A stretch of 9,374 bases of DNA from Gemmatimonadota bacterium. Its GTDB lineage: Bacteria > Gemmatimonadota > Gemmatimonadetes > Gemmatimonadales > GWC2-71-9. The translations under genes were made by a program, and so were the position numbers. The stretch covers positions 1 through 9,374 of the forward strand of contig JACZUR010000066.1 in assembly GCA_022573095.1 (NCBI GenBank), written 5' to 3'. Under the pieces are notes generated by a model that saw nothing but the letters and a program-made list of their open reading frames with translations, ran no database searches and had not been told where the DNA came from. This document shows positions 1-4,688 of this stretch, piece after piece (the stretch's first letter is position 1; every line of letters begins with the position of its first letter).

Positions 1-1
1 G

Positions 2-100
2 GTCAAGCGACGGAGGTTGATCGGCTTTTTATCGTGTCGCGAGTTTGGTGGCAGTGAGGTGTGGGGGGTCGTTAACGAGTTTTTGAAGGCCGGGGATTAG
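2..100 (+). CDS. Possible 3' end of an upstream gene (partial)
   Basis: One + frame is open from the window edge to a TAG at 98-100. It encodes 32 residues ending in EVWGVVNEFLKAGD, which reads like an amphipathic C-terminal helix. The other five frames are stopped in this stretch. About two thirds of the third codon positions are G or C by my count, as expected for a gene here. The stop lies at the edge of a G-rich repeat tract, as the cpsB-like stop also does further on. The fragment is too short to assign a family, and an open frame of 32 codons can occur by chance in GC-rich DNA. Confidence 0.3.
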   Translation, partial: VKRRRLIGFLSCREFGGSEVWGVVNEFLKAGD

Positions 101-160
101 GGAAAAGGGGGCGGGGAGCCGGGAGCAGCGAGCGGGAATCGGGAATCGGGAAGGGGGAAT
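91..160 (+). repeat. G-rich dispersed repeat, intergenic copy 1
   Basis: The tract is almost pure purine with single C or T spacers. The first part has irregular G runs (92-115). Then comes GGGAGC, followed by three tandem CGGGAAT-type units and a run of five G. It belongs to the family seen at 430, 5232, 5268, 5385, 7446, 8400, 9095 and 9275. Several sets of four G runs with loops of 7 bases or fewer could form a G-quadruplex on the + strand. It directly follows the possible upstream stop codon. Confidence 0.8.
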
Positions 161-181
161 CGTGATTGTTGTTTGGTCTCC

Positions 182-278
182 GCCGGGAGTCCCGGGCTCG
201 GCGGCTTAATGCAAGAGGCGCGTCATTAATGACGCTGGTTTTTGGCCGAGCGCGCCCTTCAGGGCGGGACTCGCCGGC
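182..278. repeat. Palindromic structured element (REP/MITE-like or structured RNA)
   Basis: The outer stem pairs 182-194 with 265-278: 13 pairs with one bulged G at 273. Inside it, GCTCGGC (196-202) pairs with GCCGAGC (245-251), and CGCCC (253-257) pairs with GGGCG (262-266) across a TTCA loop. The last hairpin competes for two bases with the outer stem. Within the second stem sits the perfect 16-base palindrome at 220-235. The whole forms a three-way-junction shape. TAATGCAA occurs at 207-214 and again at 292-299 just outside. I recognise no known riboswitch or tRNA signature. A REP/MITE-like mobile palindrome or a leader element of the downstream operon are both possible. Confidence 0.5.
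220..243 (+). terminator. Candidate intrinsic terminator built on a 16-base palindrome
   Basis: GCGTCATTAATGACGC (220-235) is a perfect palindrome. It can fold into a 6-base-pair stem with a TTAA loop, followed by TGGTTTTT. The T run is offset by three bases, so it is not an ideal terminator. The palindrome could instead be an operator for a dimeric regulator, or only the inner arm of the larger element at 182-278. Its position, after a possible upstream stop codon and before the next operon, suits termination. Confidence 0.35.
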
Positions 279-332
279 TTACCGCTTGGGGTAATGCAAA
301 GCCTATGCGAATGTCGCCATGCGGCCAGAGAC

Positions 333-361
333 TTGTATTTCTGCATGAAAGAAGATCTTAT
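333..361 (+). promoter_or_regulatory. Weak promoter candidate for the glycosylation operon
   Basis: TTGTAT (333-338) and TCTTAT (356-361) are separated by 17 bases. They match the sigma-70 consensus at 3 of 6 and 4 of 6 positions. They lie about 40 bases before the first gene, in the only relatively AT-rich part of the leader. The match is weak; I list it because an operon promoter is expected here and nothing better is visible. Confidence 0.2.
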
Positions 362-400
362 TTGGCCTGACAAAGGCAAAGCGATTTCGATGCAACAAAC

Positions 401-2311
401 ATGAATTCTATGCGCGCATCGGAGCGAACCGCTCCCGGCTCCCCGCTCCCCGTGAGCCTTTACTTGATCCTACTCGGCGCCGCGACCTTCTATCTCACCT
501 TCCTCCTCCGTACCGCCTTTACCATCGACGGCGTGTGGTTCTTTACGCTTCGCGACGACGCCATGATCGCGATGCGCTACGCGCGCAATCTCGCCGAGGG
601 ATACGGACTCGTGTGGAACCCCGGCGGACCCAGAGTGGAGGGGTACACCAACTTTCTCTGGGTGCTGTGGATGGCGTTGCTGCATCTGCTGCAGATAGCG
701 GAGTCGAAAATCAGCCTCGTCGTCGGTCTGAGCGGCGCGGTGTTGCTGTTAGCCAACACCTATGTAACGTGGCTCATCGCGCGGCGGCTCGTCGGAAGCA
801 TGGGCGCGTTTCTGGCGGCGGCATTGACCGCGTTTTTCTATCCGTTGGTGTATTGGACACTGCGCGGCATGGAAGTCGGGTTGTTGATGTTCCTCACGAG
901 CCTCGGCTTCTTGTTCGCGTTGAGGTGCGATGAGGAGGACGGCGAGAGTAGAGTTCTTGTTCTCGCTGGTCTGTTGGCGCTAAGTCTGCTGGTCAGACCC
1001 GATGCCGTCGTTGCGGCGGGCGCAGTAGCCGCCGGTGCGGTCAGCATCGTGCCGCGCGGGAGACGGCTTCGCGCGGCCGCAATAGTTGGATCTTTTGCCT
1101 TTGTCTCCGTTGCGGCGTTGACACTCTTTCGACTCTCCTACTATGGAGAGTTTCTGCCCAATACCTACTACCTGAAAGTTAGCGGCGTAACGCTCGCGGA
1201 GCGCACGGGGCGCGGCATTGATGTGTTGTTGCCAATGCTCAAGGATCATTTAGCGCTTCCCATACTGCTCTCTCTTTACAGTTTGCGGCGCATCAGGGAG
1301 CCGGCGGTCGCTACCCTTTGGACGCTCTTTCTCGGTCACGTGTTTTACTCGATCTATGTGGGAGGTGACGCGTGGGAATTCTTCGGGTATGCCAACAGGT
1401 TTCTCACTATCGGGGCGCCGGCGTTGTTTATCCTGACAGCGATATCGCTTGACAGTGCGCGACGCGATCTCGCATCGATCTCAAAGCCTACGTTTGCAAA
1501 CTCGGCGCCATGGCTGTTACCGCTGGGCGGTGTTCTCCTCATCGCGGTCTTGGCGATGTCGGATGCCCTCAGCGCCAGTTTCTTCCCCTGGTTTCGCTGG
1601 GTGCGGTTTTCGATCGCGGTTACCGGCATTGCGACGGTTGGTTTTGGCGTGGCTCTGCTGGTTGGTCACCTGAGAAATGGAAGACCAATGCCCAAGTGGG
1701 TACCGTCCGCCCTTGCTGCGTCAGTAGGTCTTGCGGTTTGGTGCGGCACGAACCTACCTGCCGTGGCGGGGCAGTGGATACCTGGCGGTGGGGCGGCATT
1801 AAGAGGGGATAACGCATGGGCATATCTTGGTACTGTGCTTCGAGAGGCAACGGCGCCCGGTACGTCTCTGGCTGTGGTGGCAGCGGGCAACGTGTCGTAT
1901 TTTGCTCATCGACCGACAGAGGACTTGCTTGGCAAGAATGATCCAGTGATAGCGCGAATGCTTCCTAGAGACGAATTTCTTCCCGGACATGACCGGTGGG
2001 ACTACCAGCACACGGTAAGTGAGCATCATCCAGACGTAATCGTTGCACTGTGGAGTCCGGTAGCTACCGATTACCAGTATCTCTTCGGTGCTGGATATCG
2101 GGAAATCGGAACCATGGTTGATGACACAGGGAACAACTACTGCTTCGAGCGGATGGCTGATCAGGAGTTGCCCTGCCGCTGCCAGGACGGATCGTATCCG
2201 CACGGAACGATCTGTACCTTGTTGATTGACGAAAACTCAGACGGAACGAACGTGGAGGCCATCCTGAACGCCTGGCTCGGATCCTCACGACCGAACATCA
2301 GCTCACAGTGA
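401..2311 (+). CDS. GT-C fold membrane glycosyltransferase, AftB/ZomB type
   Basis: This is a 636-residue integral membrane protein with roughly 11-13 hydrophobic segments between residues 18 and 455, followed by a soluble C-terminal domain. The first loop after TM1 carries an Asp-Asp pair (D52-D53) in the context RDDAMIAMRYARNLAEGYG, then RVEGYTNFLW (78-87). Later come YYGEFLPNTYYLK (247-259) and a GGD...RF segment (321-334). This pattern is typical of the polyprenyl-phosphate-dependent GT-C family that includes mycobacterial arabinosyltransferase AftB (often labelled ZomB). The C-terminal domain has the usual GNVSYF...DLLGKNDPVIAR motif (496-519). Such enzymes transfer a sugar from a lipid carrier on the outer face of the cytoplasmic membrane. 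Its position beside a decaprenyl-phosphate pentose pathway suggests an arabinofuranosyl or related pentosyl donor; the acceptor is unknown. ATG 401 is chosen; ATG 410 is possible, and neither has a clear ribosome binding site. Residues 11-17 (APGSPLP) are encoded by a dispersed repeat. Confidence 0.75.
   Translation: MNSMRASERTAPGSPLPVSLYLILLGAATFYLTFLLRTAFTIDGVWFFTLRDDAMIAMRYARNLAEGYGLVWNPGGPRVEGYTNFLWVLWMALLHLLQIAESKISLVVGLSGAVLLLANTYVTWLIARRLVGSMGAFLAAALTAFFYPLVYWTLRGMEVGLLMFLTSLGFLFALRCDEEDGESRVLVLAGLLALSLLVRPDAVVAAGAVAAGAVSIVPRGRRLRAAAIVGSFAFVSVAALTLFRLSYYGEFLPNTYYLKVSGVTLAERTGRGIDVLLPMLKDHLALPILLSLYSLRRIREPAVATLWTLFLGHVFYSIYVGGDAWEFFGYANRFLTIGAPALFILTAISLDSARRDLASISKPTFANSAPWLLPLGGVLLIAVLAMSDALSASFFPWFRWVRFSIAVTGIATVGFGVALLVGHLRNGRPMPKWVPSALAASVGLAVWCGTNLPAVAGQWIPGGGAALRGDNAWAYLGTVLREATAPGTSLAVVAAGNVSYFAHRPTEDLLGKNDPVIARMLPRDEFLPGHDRWDYQHTVSEHHPDVIVALWSPVATDYQYLFGAGYREIGTMVDDTGNNYCFERMADQELPCRCQDGSYPHGTICTLLIDENSDGTNVEAILNAWLGSSRPNISSQ
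430..452 (-). repeat. G-rich dispersed repeat, in-frame copy at the N-terminus of the GT-C gene
   Basis: The coding strand reads GCTCCCGGCTCCCCGCTCCC plus flanking bases, the complement of the GGGAGCGGGGAGC core. It encodes APGSPLP just before the first membrane segment, a cytoplasmic tail position where extra residues should be tolerated. The reading phase (TCC CCG CTC CCC, Ser-Pro-Leu-Pro) is the same as in both C-rich alaS copies. Confidence 0.75.
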
Positions 2312-3213
2312 CCGCAAATTCTTCCGGCGTTGTGCGGTCGGTCATCCAGACGCTTAGAATACGTCACTGGGCGAAGAACCTTCTCCTGTTTGCGCCTGCT
2401 GCCGCCGCACACTCGCTCCACTATCCCGTCTTCGTCGATCTCTTACTCGGGTTCCTTGCCTTCTCGGCGTTCGCGTCAGCCGTATACGTAGTCAATGACC
2501 TGATCGATATTGAACACGACCGACAACACCCGAGGAAAAAACACCGGGCGTTCGCGAGCGGAGCCTTGTCGGTCGGTCACGCTCGACTGCTACTCGCGGT
2601 GCTCGGCCTTATCGGTTTGGCCGTCGCATTCAATCTGCCCGAGCAATTCAGCGCCGTGCTCGTAGGCTACCTAGTTCTCAACGTGATCTACTCCCTGGTG
2701 CTGAAGAACCTGCTGATGATCGATGTGCTTGCCCTCACGAGCTTCTACGTACTGCGCCTCGTGGCGGGCGGGCTGATCGCGGGTGTCGCACTTTCAGGTT
2801 GGTTCATAGCGTTCTTTACTCTCTTGCTAGCTTCTATAGCGATGTCCAAGAGAGTAGCCGAATTGCAGACGAACGACCTGTTGGACCGGAAGAAAGTCCC
2901 CGGTCGAGCCTATCGTGTCGAAGACTTCCATGTCCTCTCGATGGTGGGCATCGCTTCGGCCGTATCGGCAATAGTCGTTTACGGGCTCTACATCTCCGAC
3001 CATGCCGTAGCGACGCTTTATCCTAACCCCGAGTTCCTGTGGGCTGGTCTACCGTTGATGTTGTATTGGGTCGGCCGCATGTGGATTCTAATTGGGCGCG
3101 GTGAACTTTCAGATGATCCGGTGGATTTCTTGGTACGCGATCCTACCACGTACGCAGTGGCAGTCGGCGTTGCACTGTCAGTTTGGGTGGCGTCTTTGTC
3201 ATCCCTCGGCTGA
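2308..3213 (+). CDS. UbiA-family decaprenyl-phosphate phosphoribosyltransferase
   Basis: This 301-residue polytopic protein of the UbiA prenyltransferase superfamily most resembles 5-phospho-alpha-D-ribose-1-diphosphate:decaprenyl-phosphate phosphoribosyltransferase (EC 2.4.2.45; mycobacterial Rv3806c). It would make decaprenylphosphoryl-5-phosphoribose at the inner membrane, the first committed step to the lipid-linked D-arabinofuranose donor. The first Asp-rich motif is NDLIDIEHD (N63, D64, D67, D71). The second region is YSLVLKNLLMIDV (128-140), followed by YVLRLVAGG. Further DPPR-synthase-like marks are SKRVAEL (180-186) and a C-terminal DDPVDFLVRDPTTY (269-282). About nine membrane helices are expected. 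There is no fused phosphatase domain, so the 5-phosphate would be removed by another enzyme. GTG 2308 overlaps the stop of the GT-C gene by four bases (GTGA), with no strong ribosome binding site, so translational coupling is likely. Confidence 0.85.
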   Translation: MTANSSGVVRSVIQTLRIRHWAKNLLLFAPAAAAHSLHYPVFVDLLLGFLAFSAFASAVYVVNDLIDIEHDRQHPRKKHRAFASGALSVGHARLLLAVLGLIGLAVAFNLPEQFSAVLVGYLVLNVIYSLVLKNLLMIDVLALTSFYVLRLVAGGLIAGVALSGWFIAFFTLLLASIAMSKRVAELQTNDLLDRKKVPGRAYRVEDFHVLSMVGIASAVSAIVVYGLYISDHAVATLYPNPEFLWAGLPLMLYWVGRMWILIGRGELSDDPVDFLVRDPTTYAVAVGVALSVWVASLSSLG

Positions 3214-3269
3214 GTGGATGGGATCGAAGAACACGCTCGTCGTCGCAGCCGCCCGGCGGATGGAACCAA

Positions 3270-3289
3270 GGCTCGCCTTTAAGCGAGTC
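3270..3289 (+). other. Small hairpin in the ubiA-dprE1 gap
   Basis: GGCTCGC (3270-3276) pairs with GCGAGTC (3283-3289) across a CTTTAA loop: seven pairs including one G-T. It lies 11 bases before the GTG start of the DprE1-like gene, which has no recognisable ribosome binding site. There is no T run after it, so it is not a typical terminator. It could affect translation start or mRNA stability, or be chance. Confidence 0.25.
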
Positions 3290-3300
3290 GATCAAGCCTA

Positions 3301-4638
3301 GTGCGACCGCCAATTCTGGAGGAACTACGTGGGTGGGGTGGTTCCTGTCATTCTCGTTCCTGGGTCTATCGGCCCCAAACCACTGCCGAGGTTGCCGAGT
3401 GCCTCGCTGACGCTCAGACAACAGGTCTTACCGTAGCCCACCGCGGGGCAGGGCTCAGTTACGGCGACGCCGCGTTGAACGAAGGCGGTGCCGTTATCGA
3501 CATGAGCGGCCTGGATCGAATTCTCGAGTTCGATTCTGAACGGGGATTTGTCCGAGCTGAAGCCGGCTGCACGTTGGAGACGATCTGGAAGACGGTGTTA
3601 CCGAAAGGCTGGTGGCCGCCGGTGGTGCCGGGAACGATGTACGTAACGGTGGGTGGTGCGGTGGCGATGGACGTTCATGGTAAGAACCATTGGCGCAGAG
3701 GGACATTTGGTGATCATGTACAACGGATGACGCTGCTCGGTCGATCTGGTGAGCAGTGGTCGTTAAGCCGGCATGAGCACCCCGAACAATTACAAGCGGC
3801 GATTGGGACATTTGGACTAACCGGCACGATCCTAGATGTCACGCTTTCCCTCGAGCGAGTGGTGTCAGGATTTCTCAGTGTGAGATCGTCTAAGTGCGGA
3901 ACCATCGCGGAAATCATCGAGATGGTCGGCAGGAGTGCAGAGGCTTCGGAGTACTCCGTGGGTTGGGTGGATTGTTTCAGCCGTGCTGGGCGCGGAATAG
4001 TGCACACTGCTGATTACTTGTCCGGGGGTCATCATCTCGAGGGGAAGGGGCTTGCCGTCAGTGAGCAGCAGCTCCCCTCTCGGGCCTTAGGACTCGTTCC
4101 GAAGCAGTTCATCTGGAGACTTCTCCGAGTGATGACGAACGACGCCGGTATGCGAGCGCTTAACTCGATGAAGTATTGGCTCACCGCTGCCAGAACGAGT
4201 TTCCAGTCTCATGCAGCTTTTCATTTCTTGCTTGACTATGTGCCCAATTGGAAGCTGGCGTACGGGTCCGCGGGATTGATTCAGTACCAATTTTTCATTC
4301 CCACAGACTCTGCACGAGGAGTGTTTAAGAGAGTGCTTCAAATGCAGCGAGATGCGGGCGTGATGAGCTATCTAGGAGTAGTAAAGCGGCATCGTGTCGG
4401 GAAGAGCTCGTGGTCTTATTCAGTCGATGGCTTCTCGCTAGCCCTCGACTTTCCGGCTGTCGCGAAGAATGCGGACCGGCTAACAGTGCTCCTTCGCGAA
4501 TACGATGTCATACAGGCTGCCGAGGGTGGGCGGATCTATGCTGCTAAGGATTCGGGTAGTGTGGGGATGTTGCCGGGGGCACGCGATCCAGCGTTTAGTA
4601 GCGATTTGGCGCGGAGGTGGGAGGGATCCCTTAACTAG
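3301..4638 (+). CDS. dprE1: DprE1-like FAD-dependent decaprenylphosphoryl-ribose 2'-oxidase
   Basis: This 445-residue protein belongs to the VAO/PCMH FAD-oxidase family. It aligns along its length with DprE1 (Mycobacterium Rv3790), which oxidises decaprenylphosphoryl-D-ribose to the 2'-keto intermediate. The flavin domain has HRGAGLSYGDAALN (47-60) and VPGTMYVTVGGAVAMDVHGKNH (109-130), the second corresponding to the mycobacterial segment with the important His (H126 here). The substrate domain has GLIQYQFFIP (325-334). The active-site lysine is kept in RIYAAKDS (K416). The benzothiazinone-reactive cysteine of mycobacteria (C387) is replaced by alanine (A381 in GFSLALDFP). After K416 the C-terminus is about 16 residues shorter than I recall for the mycobacterial enzyme. 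GTG 3301 is the only start: an in-frame stop lies at 3280-3282, and GWGG at residues 11-14 must be included. It follows ubiA by 87 bases. Confidence 0.85.
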   Translation: MRPPILEELRGWGGSCHSRSWVYRPQTTAEVAECLADAQTTGLTVAHRGAGLSYGDAALNEGGAVIDMSGLDRILEFDSERGFVRAEAGCTLETIWKTVLPKGWWPPVVPGTMYVTVGGAVAMDVHGKNHWRRGTFGDHVQRMTLLGRSGEQWSLSRHEHPEQLQAAIGTFGLTGTILDVTLSLERVVSGFLSVRSSKCGTIAEIIEMVGRSAEASEYSVGWVDCFSRAGRGIVHTADYLSGGHHLEGKGLAVSEQQLPSRALGLVPKQFIWRLLRVMTNDAGMRALNSMKYWLTAARTSFQSHAAFHFLLDYVPNWKLAYGSAGLIQYQFFIPTDSARGVFKRVLQMQRDAGVMSYLGVVKRHRVGKSSWSYSVDGFSLALDFPAVAKNADRLTVLLREYDVIQAAEGGRIYAAKDSGSVGMLPGARDPAFSSDLARRWEGSLN

Positions 4639-4645
4639 CCCCGAA

Positions 4646-4661
4646 CCCAAATCTGTTTGGG
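4646..4661 (+). terminator. Weak hairpin between dprE1 and alaS
   Basis: CCCAAA-TCTG-TTTGGG is a perfect 6-base-pair stem with a 4-base loop in the 50-base gap after the dprE1 stop. No T run follows, so at most it would be an attenuating or mRNA-end structure marking the boundary between the glycosylation genes and alaS. It may be chance. Confidence 0.25.
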
Positions 4662-4688
4662 ACGCAAGCGGTTTGTTAGATTACTAAG

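Noticed and set aside
91..160. CRISPR array
   Set aside because: Units are 6-7 bases with no unique spacers of regular length; the same units occur singly across the window.
182..278. tRNA or known riboswitch
   Set aside because: There is no T-loop GGTTCGA-type sequence or CCA-proximal acceptor pattern, and no TPP, SAM, cobalamin or c-di-GMP core consensus that I can find.
4036..4080. Another G-rich repeat pair inside dprE1 (GAGGGGAAGGGGC and GCTCCCCTCTC)
   Set aside because: The arms are short and lack the regular 6-7 base units; the match is weak enough to be chance in a loop region.
4671..4688. Dedicated alaS promoter (TAGATT) in the dprE1-alaS gap
   Set aside because: The box would lie 6-7 bases before the ATG and there is no -35 partner at proper spacing.
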